Part shown: in pieces, positions 1-10,058 of the stretch
Numbering within the stretch: the stretch's first letter is position 1
Layout of the letters: every line of letters starts with the position of its first letter
NCBI GenBank assembly: GCA_027946555.1
Contig: JAPEVC010000349.1
Span: 1 to 25,511, forward strand
Direction of reading: 5' to 3'
Source: Gnomoniopsis sp. IMI 355080
Lineage: Eukaryota; Ascomycota; Sordariomycetes; Diaporthales; Gnomoniaceae
DNA length: 25,511 nt
Notes under the pieces: generated by a model
The model's input: only the letters and a program-made list of their open reading frames with translations
The model's database searches: none
Told to the model about the DNA's origin: nothing
Program-made: the position numbers and the translations under genes

Positions 1-770
1 TCCCCTCCCTCTCCTCCGCCTCGATTCTTGCTTGACTCTTGACTCGGCAGGAGTCTGATTGTCTGGCTGTCGTCTCTCGTCTCTCGTCTCTCGCCTCTCG
101 ACTCCGACTCCGACTTTCTTCCTACATGACCTCCTTTCGTCCTTGTTGTCGTCGTTGCAACTCTTTGAGCCAAAGTACACTTGTAATCAGCTTCTTCTGG
201 TCCATGCTACACCGCTCCAACGCAGTAGCTTCCATAGCCCTACTCGAGCTTCTTTATTGACTTGTTCGAGAGAACGCTCGCTCCTTTTGTGCGACTGGTG
301 TGAAGTGGGCCTACCTTTTGCATCAGCCACCGCCTGGGCTCGGTTCTTCCATCCTCTCTTCATCTGTTGACGTCGCGGCTGGTCGCAGACCTTCCCATTC
401 GGCACTTTGTCGACCTTCACAGCTGTCCGTCCAGCATCACGCATAACGCATCCAACTTCCAGAGCTGCCTCTTTTCTCGGCCCTGCTATTCGGCCGACCA
501 CCGGCTACACCTTCGGATCGATTGTGCATTGCTTCAATCACGATCGAAGCGTACTTGGCGATCAGCTTTGGGCTAGGCCTCGTCGAGATTTTTGTCTCGA
601 GCTTGCTCCTTCATCAACTTGCATCGACGCCTGCGACGACACCTTCGCACTCCTCATCGAGCATATATCGTAACCTAATACTCGCCTCCAACTGGTGAAG
701 CGTGGTCGTTACACCATACAGAAAGAGACATATACGTCTGATGAGGAGCTCGTTTCGAGTTTAATCGATA
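1..770 (+). promoter_or_regulatory. Upstream region and 5' leader of the PUF gene
   Basis: No protein-coding gene is supported here. The stretch is pyrimidine-rich, with short tandem CTCGT/CTCTCGT repeats around 75-105 and CGACTC repeats around 98-113, which is common in fungal promoters and 5' leaders. Several ATGs open only short frames with no recognisable protein. The transcription start cannot be placed from sequence alone, so the leader may cover part or all of this stretch. A 7-codon upstream ORF just before the PUF start is listed separately. Confidence 0.5.
741..764 (+). promoter_or_regulatory. Short uORF directly before the PUF gene start
   Basis: ATG at 741 opens a 7-codon reading frame (MRSSFRV) closed by TAA at 762-764, six bases before the PUF start codon at 771. 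It is in the same frame as the main ORF but separated by the stop. The uATG has C at -3 (weak) while the main ATG has A at -3 (stronger). If it lies in the mature leader it could lower or tune translation of the main ORF. The reading frame is seen directly; a regulatory role is inference. Confidence 0.45.
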
Positions 771-3700
771 ATGTCCACTACTAGACCTGAACACTTGACC
801 ATTGGCAAGTTTGCACAAGCTGGCGGTCTCGCCCAGTCCTTGTCAAACCCCGCCAGTGCCAGTACCTCGCCCAACGAACCATCCTCCGGCGGAAGCACAA
901 ACCTTCGCTCGCCCTTTGGACTCCCAACTACCAATGCTCTCAATGCTGGTTCTAAGATGACTGCAACGCGTTCTGGCGCCGGCTCACCCTCTCACGACCC
1001 ACTGGCCCCTCCCGGAAGTGCTCGCTTCCTCGCCAGCAAAAGGTATGTAACCATGTGAACGCACCCCCCACCTCGGGTCACTAAGGCCTGGCTCAGGCCC
1101 TAGGGCTTTCACAAGCTTCACAAACTTCCCACAAGAACCTTGCGGATGGCTAATTTGGACGCCATCTTCTTAGGACCCGGGAAATTCAAGCTCAAGAGGG
1201 CTTGCTACCCGTGAATCCATGGGCGGGCCCCCCCACCAGTGGGAACTCTACCCCTCTGCGCGAAAACATTCCAGAGTCGCCCACGGATGGTTTCCCAGAG
1301 TTCCCCCAACTCACCAGCCAGGACTCGCTCCCTTCCACACGCCGAGCTCGCGCGGGCACCCTTCCGTCTCGCTTGTCGACTGGCCCTCCGCCCACCAACG
1401 GCTTGTTAAGCCTCCCGTCCCATGCCTTCAAGACCTCAAGGCCGTCTCCATCACATAGTCCCTATCAACAGTCGCCCTCGCCAGGCCTCGAGCCAACGCT
1501 GACGTCTGCTGACAACCCAACCACGCTTCTCTCACGGCTTCGTGCTGGGTCTCTACCTCAGCGCAGCCCATTTCCCTCGCACGTGTCGGGTGCCAGCTCA
1601 CCATTTGGCCCCAACATTTTCAGCAGCAGCTGGAACACAATCGGGCGCGAGAGAGGCTCGACCCTCGCGAGCATTGCCAGTGTCTCGACGAATGGGCCCA
1701 GCTCACCTACACAGTCCCAGCTATCCAGAGAAGGCTTGGCCGACAGCGACGTGCCCACAAGGACCCTGGACTATCTTGGCCTGGTTGGCACACCACAAGC
1801 ACAGCCGTTGCAGATGAGTGCCCCACACTACATGATGCCAGACTTTGCGCGGCGTGAGCCGAACCGCTACAGGTCGTACTCGGTCAACAACAAAGATACG
1901 TACCAGGACGACGATCTGGACGACGACGAAGAGGTAGGCTTCGAGCAGAACCATGTCGAGAAAGCCAACCAGTATGTGGAGATTCAGAGACAAATTGCCC
2001 AAACGCAGGTTGCTATCCACCAACACAACCTTGCTGTACAGGCCCACCAGGCTGCCTTTAGCAGGCCGCGTGCCAGGACAGTGGGAGGTGTTCTGGAGAG
2101 TCCCAACCCCTCTCGGCTCATGGGCAGCTATTTACCCACGCCCTCTCGGCTCGACAACTCAATCACAGCTGCAGACCTCGCAATGGCTGAGGACCAACCT
2201 CCCATCGTCGAAGACCTGGCTCCCGCTGTTGCTGCCATGAACCTTGGGGGAGGCAATGGCCGCAGCAATGGTCTTCTGCAAGCAGACGAGCCCGAGCTGG
2301 TTGGACCTACAAGCGCCCTCTGGCTCGGTAGCATTCCAACCTCGACCACGACCACCACTCTGAACGAGATGTTCAAGCGATACGGAACGATCCACTTCAC
2401 CAGGGTGCTTACGCACAAGAATTGCGGATTCGTGAACTTCGAGAGGGTTGAGGCGGCCATCGCGGCCAAGAACGACTTCAATGGCAAAGAGATCTTTCCA
2501 GGAAACGGCCCTATCCGCGTCAATTTCGCGAAACCACCCTCAGCTTCTAACACACCGGGACATGACGGCAATCAGCCATCTCCCAGTCCCATCCCGTTCC
2601 TGCAGGGACAGAATGGTGCCCAGCTTCCAGCCACCGCCGCTGGTGACGCTGGATCCACTTCTGGAACCATGACACCGTCTGTGCCACCTCTGGCGGACAT
2701 GACTACAGACATTCTAGACATTGTTAAGCAATTCGGCGCGAATGAGGAAGAGGTGGCTCGCATGAGCAAGAATCTACAATCTGCCATCTCTTACGCCACT
2801 TCGGTGGACGAAATTCCACCTGTTGGCGAGCCTACCAGCACTAGACTGTACGATGCTCCCAGGCTTCGCGACATTCGCAAGAGGATCGATAACCAGAGCC
2901 TGCCTCAGGCTGATATCGAGAGCATTGCGCACGATATGTTGCCGGAGATTGCAGAGCTGGCCTCAGACTACCTGGGCAACACAGTTGTGCAGAAGCTGTT
3001 CGAACAGTGCTCTGACCCGACAAGAGATGCCATGTTGGAGAAGATCGCGCCGCATCTTGCTGAAATAGGAGTTCACAAGAATGGTACTTGGGCCGCGCAG
3101 AAGATTATCAGCGTCTGCAAGACTGATAACCAGATGGAGGTCATCGCTCGCCATCTCCGCCCATATACCGTCCCGCTGTTCTTGGACCAGTATGGAAATT
3201 ACGTTCTGCAGGGCTGTCTTCGATTCGGTGCCCCCTACACCGACTACATCTTCGAGACCATGATGAGCAAGATGTGGGACATTGCTCAGGGTCGTTTCGG
3301 CTCTCGCGGTATGCGTGCTTGTCTAGAAAGTCACCATGCTACTAAGGATCAGCAGAGGCTGTTGGCTGCGACCATTGCACTCCACAGCGTGCAGCTGGCT
3401 ACTAACCACAATGCCGCTTTACTCTTAACATGGTTCCTGGACACTTGCACCTTCCCGCATCGACGGACTGTTTTGGCACCACAATTGGTTCCTTGCCTGG
3501 TCACGCTGTGCACTCAAAAGGTGGCATACTTGACCGTGCTGAAGGTGATTAACCAAAAGACCGAGCCGGACGCACGGGACAAGATTGTGCAGGCCATGTT
3601 TTTCAGCAAGAACGAGCAGACGCTCGAGTCCATTCTCCGAGACTCTCAGTGTGGTGCAACACTTATCTTCAAGGTCATCACAACGCCATTCTTTGACGAG

Positions 3701-4447
3701 GCTGTTCGCGGCCAGGTTGTTGAGAATGTCAAGGCTGTTCTTCTCCGTATCAAGGCTCAACCTGATAAGGGCTATAAGCGCCTAATGGATGAGGTTGGCC
3801 TGTCCACGCGCAGTGGCAATGGTGGTGGTTCTCGGAACGACAACCACAACGAACGGAGCCGGTCTTCACAGCGAGGCAACACTCCCAGCCACCAGCAGCA
3901 GAGGGAGCGGGAACAAGCACAGCAACAGCAAGCACAGCAGGCTGCCGCTGCCCAATACAATGCGGCTGCTAATGGCAGTCAGTTCTACAACCCGCTCAAT
4001 GTGGCAGGACCTGGCATGGGTTCCGCTGGCTTCGACGCTATCCCTCGCAGCGACAGCGTCGATCCCGCTGTTCAACAGCAGTTTTCAGGTTACACTCAGG
4101 GTGGAATGCCGCCCATGAACATGCCATACCAGCAGAGTATGATGCGAGGCCAACCACCAATGAACGGCTACTACCCTATGCAAGCTGGGATGCCCTTCCC
4201 AAGCCCGAGCCCGTCCATTGATCAATACCGTGGCAGCCCTATCCAACCACCTGCCAACCAGAGTCCCTATGCTGCACCGGCCTACCCCATGCCTATGCCC
4301 ATGAACATGAACGGCTTCGGCTATGGCATGCCTCCTCCAGGATACAACATGCCCGAGGGAGGCATGAACGGTGGTGGAGCACCTGGGCGTCGTGGAGGAC
4401 GGGTTGGCCGGAATACTGGTCGCAACAATAGCCCAAGGCCATACTAG
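771..4447 (+). CDS. JSN1: RRM and PUF-repeat RNA-binding protein, Jsn1/Puf2 type
   Basis: Exons 771-1042 and 1174-4447, with a 131-nt intron (donor GTATGT, branch-like CTAAT near 1151, acceptor TAG), give 1181 residues. The first exon is in frame with the second (...SKR-TREIQ...). Residues 1-460 are Ser/Pro-rich and probably disordered, with an acidic patch (QDDDLDDDEE, about 335-345). An RRM lies at about 470-543 (RNP2-like LWLGSI, RNP1-like NCGFVNFE). PUF/pumilio repeats follow at about 670-955, with GNTVVQKLFE, NGTWAAQKI and YGNYVLQGC repeat cores. The tail is Gln-rich (about 990-1030), then Met/Pro/Asn-rich, ending in an Arg/Gly segment. RRM followed by PUF is the layout of yeast Jsn1 (Puf1) and Puf2, which bind mRNAs, often for membrane-associated proteins, and influence their fate. 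Target RNAs here are unknown. The symbol marks family membership; Puf2 is equally possible. Start chosen as the first ATG with A at -3 after an in-frame stop. Confidence 0.9.
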
Positions 4448-5496
4448 GAGTTTTGATATGCTACGTTCTTATTATTAGTTGTCTTGTTATTGGTTTTTTT
4501 TGTTTGTTTGTGTGTGTGTGTGTGCTCGTCGAGAATCACTTGGATGGCAAATCACGACCTGTGAGCATTTGGTAGTCATTGGTGACAACATCCCGGACTT
4601 TCAGCTGGGATGTCAACGTTCGCTTTGCATGGAGCATATCTGGGGTCATTGCTCGGTCTTGGTTGCCATATGGAGTACTCTTTGTTGCTGGGGAAAAACT
4701 CCCATCAACAGGAGTAAAAGCTTGGCCTCTTGCTGCTTGCAATTGATCGAAAGGCTCGAGGGCAGGGGAAAACAAAACATGACGGCGTACGAAGAAGGGG
4801 AAAAGCTTGCTTCACATAGTATGAGGATGACTTGCATGTAAACCCCCAACCGCTGGACCATCGGGAGGGTGGGTTCGTGACGTATGGGCGCGAAAGAGAA
4901 ATGGATGATAAAACGGATCAAACTTATTCGAATACTTCGTTTCTTGTAAACCTTAAACCTCTATCGATGCATTATTTTGTATTAATGGCCCGGTGACGTG
5001 ACTGATATGGAGATCGAGCCTGTGCATTTTACCGTTATGACGGCAGAACGATGGATGTGACACGGGTAACAAGACGGTGTTCCGCATTAAAAGAGCAGTC
5101 ACTCTCAGTCGATACTTTTCTATGACTCTGGTTCCTCGGACATCAAATAACATTCCCAAGTGCATGTGTTGCAGATGGCTATCCAAGCGGTGCATGGCCG
5201 GGGACAATACGGCATGAAAGTGAGAGAAAGCCAAGGGCTCGCGAGGCTTGTGGGAACCAGCATTTACAATGTAGAAAGTGAGATTGGCGTGGCAAGCAAC
5301 ACTCGTAAAAACAAGTCTATCAAATCAAGGCCTTGAAGATAGGGGTATGTCTACTAAGGATTTTTTCGCCATCTACCTCGCCAAAGACGAGTACTCGCTA
5401 CAAAAGCCGTGACTCCCAAACAAGGCACCAGTCATCCTGGCCTTGCTGTCCTTCGCTTTAGCCCTCCGAATGACTGACTGCCTGCTCCTCCCAACT
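4448..5496. other. Convergent intergenic region, PUF gene to GRS1
   Basis: About 1 kb between the stop codons of two convergent genes, expected to hold both 3' UTRs. A T-run followed by a TG microsatellite lies at about 4493-4523. Open frames here are short and have no recognisable features. No RNA gene or repeat element was recognised. Confidence 0.6.
4493..4523 (+). repeat. T-run and TG microsatellite
   Basis: A run of T, then TTTG units, then about eight TG dinucleotides, starting about 45 bases after the PUF stop codon. On the RNA this would be a U-rich/UG tract in the 3' UTR. Such tracts vary in length between strains and can bind RNA-binding proteins. No specific role is claimed. Confidence 0.8.
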
Positions 5497-7671
5497 CTAT
5501 CGGACCTCCAACTCCTGACCCTCAAACTTGGGCAACTCTTTCTCAATGTCCTTCCACAACTTGCTACCATTCACCATGGCTTGCACCGCATCCAAGATCT
5601 TGGACTCATCCGCGCGCACTTGGGTCGTGGAGTCACGCTCCCGCAGCGTCACTGAACCATCCTTGACGGTCTGGAAGTCGATGGTGATGCCAAACGGTGT
5701 GCCGAGTTCGTCATTACGGCTATATCGCTTGCCAATGGTCGCGCCTGAGTCGTCGACGCGGCTGGATATGCCCAGAGCGCGGAGCTTCTGACCCATCTTG
5801 CGGGCGATGGGAGAAAACTCCTCGTTCTTAGAGAGGGGTACGATGAGGACCTTGGTCGGGGCCACTGAGGGAGGGAATGACAGGACCTGTACCTACGGGT
5901 CAGCAAATTGTGATAGTCATCAAAATGGAGCCGGACGTTGACTTACACCGCGGGCGTCATCACCGCCCTCCGAACCACGAGTCCAGAAGTTGTGCTCGAT
6001 TAGTGAGTACAGGATTCTGCCAATACCAAATGAAGGCTCGATAACGTTGGGCGTGTACTCCTTGACGTGCTTGACAATGGTCTTGTACTCGATCTTGACA
6101 AGATCCTTGCTGACAGTCGCCTTGCCGCTCGCAACACCAGCGACATCCACGGTGAAGCTGCCACTCGATTCGAGATCCTTGGCAAAGGCCTCCAGCTGCT
6201 CTTGCGTGAGACGCTCTTCCAATACTTCCGCCACGACTTTTCCGTCCTTCTTGAACTGAGGACCAAACTTCTTCTTGTCGAGCTCCAACACCCACTTGTG
6301 CTCGGTGATGGGTTCATTTAGCTTCTCACGCACAACTAGTGGTGCACCGGTCTTGTTCTTGTGGACCGTCAAGTCATAGGCAGAACGGTCAGCGCAGCCG
6401 ACACACTCGATCCAGCCGTAGGAAGTGAGCAACTCAGCGTCCCAGCAATCGCAGGCATAGTGAGCCATCTCGTTGGCCATGTGTTGTCTGAAGCGGACCT
6501 TGCTCATATCGACACCAATCTTCTCGAGGAAGAGGTGAATCCGCGCAATAAAGTAGCCCAAGGTCTCGTTATCCACAACCTTGTCCTTGACTGCCTTGCC
6601 AACGGTAGTTTTTTTCGTGTCTGTCTTGCCAGACAGCTGAGTCTCCTTATCCAGGAGAACCAGCTCGATGTCCTCGACCTCGGTGAAACGGGGGTGCTTC
6701 TTGCCACCGTCGGGATCCACGTAATGCTCAATCTCGGCCATGAGGAACTCGCGCACACGGAGGAGACCGGCGCGGGGAGAGATTTCGTTTCGGTAGGACT
6801 TGCCAATGGAGGCGGAGGCAAAGGGCATGCCCTGCATGTTGAATTCGAGAAGTTTATGGAAGTTTAAGAACTGGCCCTGGGCAGTTTCGGGTCTGAGGAA
6901 ACCGGCGAGGTTGCTGGAGGGACCAATTGATGTTTGGAACATGAGGTTGAAGGGGACGGGAGGCGAGGGTTGAACGCCAGTCTCGGGGTTCTTGAGTTCG
7001 AACTTGTTAATGAGCTGGCCGAGCTGGTCGCCGTCGTAGTTGTCAATCTGGGCCAAGACCTCCTCGTACTCCTTGACGACAGCATCGTCCAGCTGGACAG
7101 CCACAGACTTGTGCTTCTTCTTCTTCTTCTTTGGGTCTTCCTCCTTCTCCTCCACCTTCTGGCCTCGGGCTTCCTTGTCGCCCTTGAGTCTGGCCTCTAG
7201 CACGGCCTCGACGAAGTGGTCAGCACGTAGGATCTCACCGTTCTTGGGGTCCTTGCACATCCAGTCGGCGAATTTGTCGACGTGACCGCTGGTCTTGAAG
7301 ACGTCGTGGGGGGTGAGGACGCTGCAGTCGACCTCGAGCATGTCCTCCTCGAGCACAAAGTGCTTGCGCCATGTCTCGATGATATTGGCCTGGAGGGCGC
7401 AGCCTGGGGGGCCGTAGTCAAAAAGACCAGCCACACCGCCGTAGATTTCGAAAGCCGGGGTGTAGAACATGCGGCGGCGGAGCATCGAGTCCATGGCCTG
7501 GCGGTCCATGGTCTGACCGGTACGGGTGGTAATGGTAGCCATGCCTGGTGTGCTCTTGGATGCTGGGGATGAAGAAAAGTGTCTCGTCGAGGTTGCAAAA
7601 GGAATTTTGTTTGTGGGAGACTTCGTACCAGCGAGTGCCCTATGGAGAGCAGAAGATCTCAAAGCCTTCAT
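5497..7671 (-). CDS. GRS1: Glycyl-tRNA synthetase, dual cytosolic and mitochondrial
   Basis: Exons 7671-5947 and 5892-5497 on the minus strand, with a 54-nt intron (donor GTAAGT, CTGAC branch site, acceptor TAG), encode 706 residues. The junction reads DARG-VQVLSFPP, restoring conserved sequence. It is a class IIa synthetase that charges tRNA-Gly with glycine. Motif 1 region LFDYGPPGCALQANI, motif 2 SYRNEISPRAGLLR (about residue 292) and motif 3 EPSFGIGRILYSL (about 548) are present; the C-terminal anticodon-binding domain spans about 590-700. A charged insert with a run of six Lys lies near residue 180. Length fits fungal GlyRS (yeast Grs1 is about 690). Residues 1-43, before a second in-frame Met (MATITT, codon at 7542-7540), are Arg/Ser/Ala-rich with few acids, as in a mitochondrial presequence. 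This suggests one gene serving both compartments through two starts (706 and 663 residues). The frame stays open upstream of 7671 but has no further ATG. Divergently transcribed from RPF1. Confidence 0.96.
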
Positions 7672-7682
7672 AAACTGGACAT
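7668..7682 (-). promoter_or_regulatory. Four-codon uORF overlapping the GRS1 upstream start
   Basis: On the minus strand, ATG TCC AGT TTA TGA starts at 7682. Its stop TGA shares two bases with the first GRS1 ATG (7671-7669). It is out of frame with GRS1. If the transcript begins upstream of it, ribosomes using it would terminate exactly at the mitochondrial start. Seen in sequence; function is inferred. Confidence 0.4.
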
Positions 7683-8079
7683 ACGGGGACGGTGAAGACG
7701 AGTCCTGTCTGGAGGCAGTGTGCCAGTTGGAGACGAGTTTGGTAGCTTTGATGATGACTGTGGACTTTGACTCACTTGAATTTGTGCCAATTCGCAACCT
7801 GCAGGTACTGACACCTCCCCGCACTTACAACGACACCCCTGCTCTTCCTGCCCTGTGTGGTCTTTGGAGGGGCTGCCAGGGCTGCCAGGGCTGCATATTC
7901 CCTGTCAGCCCAGCAGATCTGCATTCTACCAGCGCGGCAGGCAAGACTTTTTGGCTGGTCGATCCAGACCCGCCAAAATTTATTTTCTCTTCAATTCTCT
8001 CTCACATGTAAAAACATCACAGAACGACAACAACAACCTCTGCAAAAAGCCTTGATTTCCCTCTTGTCCCGCCGCCACC
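7672..8079. promoter_or_regulatory. Shared divergent promoter of GRS1 and RPF1
   Basis: 408 bases separate the outer GRS1 start from the RPF1 start, so both promoters and 5' leaders must lie here. AAAATTT at 7975-7981, about 100 bases before the RPF1 ATG, matches the core of the yeast ribosomal RNA processing element (RRPE) found upstream of ribosome-biogenesis genes. No clear PAC-type GATGAG partner was seen. A 9-bp unit GGGCTGCCA is tandemly repeated 2.8 times at 7870-7894. Co-regulation of the two translation genes is inference. Confidence 0.6.
7870..7894 (+). repeat. Tandem 9-bp repeat in the divergent promoter
   Basis: GGGCTGCCA is repeated as two full copies and one seven-base partial copy. 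It lies between the GRS1 and RPF1 starts. Whether it binds a factor is unknown. Confidence 0.85.
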
Positions 8080-9383
8080 ATGCCTTCCCACAACAGGATA
8101 GCGGGAAACAAGCTCCGGCGCCAGGAACTCAACATTGAGTTCAAGCGCAAGTCGGGCAAGGAGAAGCGCGAGGAGCGCATGCGCCGGAGAAAAGAGGAGG
8201 CCAAGGATCCCGAACTCAAGCGAGAGCGTCTTGCCCGCAACGCCACTAGGACTATCGATCAGAAACGAGTATGGGACGATGGCGACGAGGACGACTTGTA
8301 TACCAGTGTGGACGTTGCCGCAGTCAAGCGTCGCAAACTTGAAGAGGAGGAGCAAGCTGCTGCTGATGCCATCGACGGTGACGAGCAAGACGAAGAGCAA
8401 GAGGATGATCTTGACAGCATGCTGGGTTCCGACGACGCAGAAGACGACGACGATCAAGAGGCCGCAAATGCCAGGATAGAGAAAATGCGTGCAAAACGAG
8501 CACAGAGACAACCCAGTATTGCCCCATCTACGACCAGCACAAACTTCGACATGACCCCCGCCGTACTCTCCACAAAGTTTCCGAACCTCTTTAGCGATGA
8601 GCCCCCAAGAGTCCCCAAGGTCCTCATCACGACATCCATCAATTCAACACTTCACAAAGAGGCCGGTATCCTCACTTCGCTCTTCCCCAATTCTGAATAC
8701 ATACGGCGTTCAGCACATCGCTATGGACACAAGTACAGTGTTAGAGAGATATGCAAATTCGCGTCCAACAGGGAGTACACTACGGTGCTGGTGCTGAATG
8801 AGGATCAAAAGAAGCCCAACAGGCTAACAGTGGTACACCTGCCCAGTGGGCCAACCTTGACGTATTCTGTTAATAATTGGGTGGAGGGTTCGAAGCTGCC
8901 AGGGCATGGCAATGCGCAGGATGAATTCTATCCGGAGCTACTGCTCAACAACTTCAAAAGCACCCTGGGTCTTCTGGCCGCCAAGAGCTTCCAGAGCCTG
9001 TTTCCTCCTCAGCCGGATATCGAGGCGCGACAGGTGGTGACGTTGCACAATCAGCGTGATTACATATTCTTGCGTCGACACAGATACATGTGAGTCTACT
9101 GTTCCTTAGCAAGCACAGAAACCCCATCTGCAAGTATTGACACCATTTTTACAGCTTTCGAGAAAAGAGGGCAACGGAGAAGAGCGTTCAGTCTGCCGAT
9201 GGCACGGAACTCAAGGGCGTCGAGGGTATTCGGGCTGGTTTACAGGAATTGGGTCCTCGCTGTACCCTCAAGCTTCGTCGTGTTGACAAGGGCATAGGTC
9301 GCGCAGGTAGCGAAGGCGAGGATGCACTGTCATGGGAGTGGCAAGCAGGCATGGAAAAGAAGCGAACGCGGTTCAACCTGTAA
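8080..9383 (+). CDS. RPF1: Ribosome production factor 1 (Brix-domain protein)
   Basis: Exons 8080-9089 and 9155-9383, with a 65-nt intron (donor GTGAGT, acceptor ACAG), give 412 residues. The junction restores RRHRYIFREKR, the conserved HRYIF segment of Rpf1. Rpf1 is a nucleolar factor for 60S subunit assembly and pre-rRNA processing. Residues 1-65 are strongly basic and begin MPSHNRIAGNKLRR; residues about 101-128 form an acidic run (DEQDEEQEDD, EDDDDQE). The Brix domain spans about 178-400, starting PKVLITTSINSTLHKEA and including VLNEDQKKPN, the HLPSGPTLTYSV segment and LGPRCTLKLRR near the end. Yeast Rpf1 is shorter (about 295); the difference is mostly the N-terminal and acidic region. 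The start sits in GCCGCCACCATG, a strong initiation context. Divergent from GRS1 and convergent with the transporter gene. Confidence 0.95.
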
Positions 9384-10058
9384 TCCGTCGTGGTTCCGAC
9401 GGTGGTTAAGCCTGGCAGCACACTTTGGAATGACGAATTCACGAACCGCTGCACCAAACCGACTTGACATGATTTGGCACATGAATTCTCCACGCATGAT
9501 GTGGTACTTTAGGTCTGCGCGACAATTCCCGAGGGCACCCTGGCTGACACTGTTCGCCCATTTTGAGCGATCTTTGTGCGCCAAGATCAACACCATCCAT
9601 CTACGTACATGCGATGGCGACCTGACGAGCTAGGACTGGAAGTCAGCAAGCCAGCCCCTTCCGTCCTCGCGGTGGCTTGAATGAGGCGGGAGACCCTGAA
9701 AATGAGGCAACGCCTCTACCACGTGCGTCTCTTACTTCGCTTGCGTACAGTGAAAATCGGTGCGATGAATAGGCTTGAGGAGCTAAGATGGGCTACTTGA
9801 GGAATAGGGTAAGTAGTGTTTATTTTTGTCTTGGTGTTTAGTATTCAATCCTTAGCAGTATAATCATGGAATCTATGACTCGAATGTGGTACTCGTCATT
9901 TCAAGCCGAGGTGTACCTTCTAAATGGTATCGTGTTTCCCTCTTGGTTTGTAAATAATTTCAGATGGTCCAGCGTGCCTCAAAAAGGGCGCTATGAATCG
10001 TGGCGTCGTAGCGCTACAGGAAAACAGCAAAAGCAAATGCCCAGGCTGGGGGCTGGGC
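9384..10058. other. Convergent intergenic region, RPF1 to transporter
   Basis: About 0.7 kb between two stop codons, expected to contain both 3' UTRs. TGTAAATA at 9949-9956 on the plus strand matches the Puf3-type RNA element, but it lies about 565 bases beyond the RPF1 stop, so it may not be transcribed in that direction. No gene, repeat or RNA gene recognised. Confidence 0.6.

Noticed and set aside
7672..7824. In-frame extension of GRS1 upstream of the first ATG
   Set aside because: The frame is open for 51 more codons but begins with GTG and contains no ATG. The sequence is not presequence-like beyond what the 43-residue leader already gives, and it lies in the divergent promoter. A non-AUG start remains possible but unsupported.
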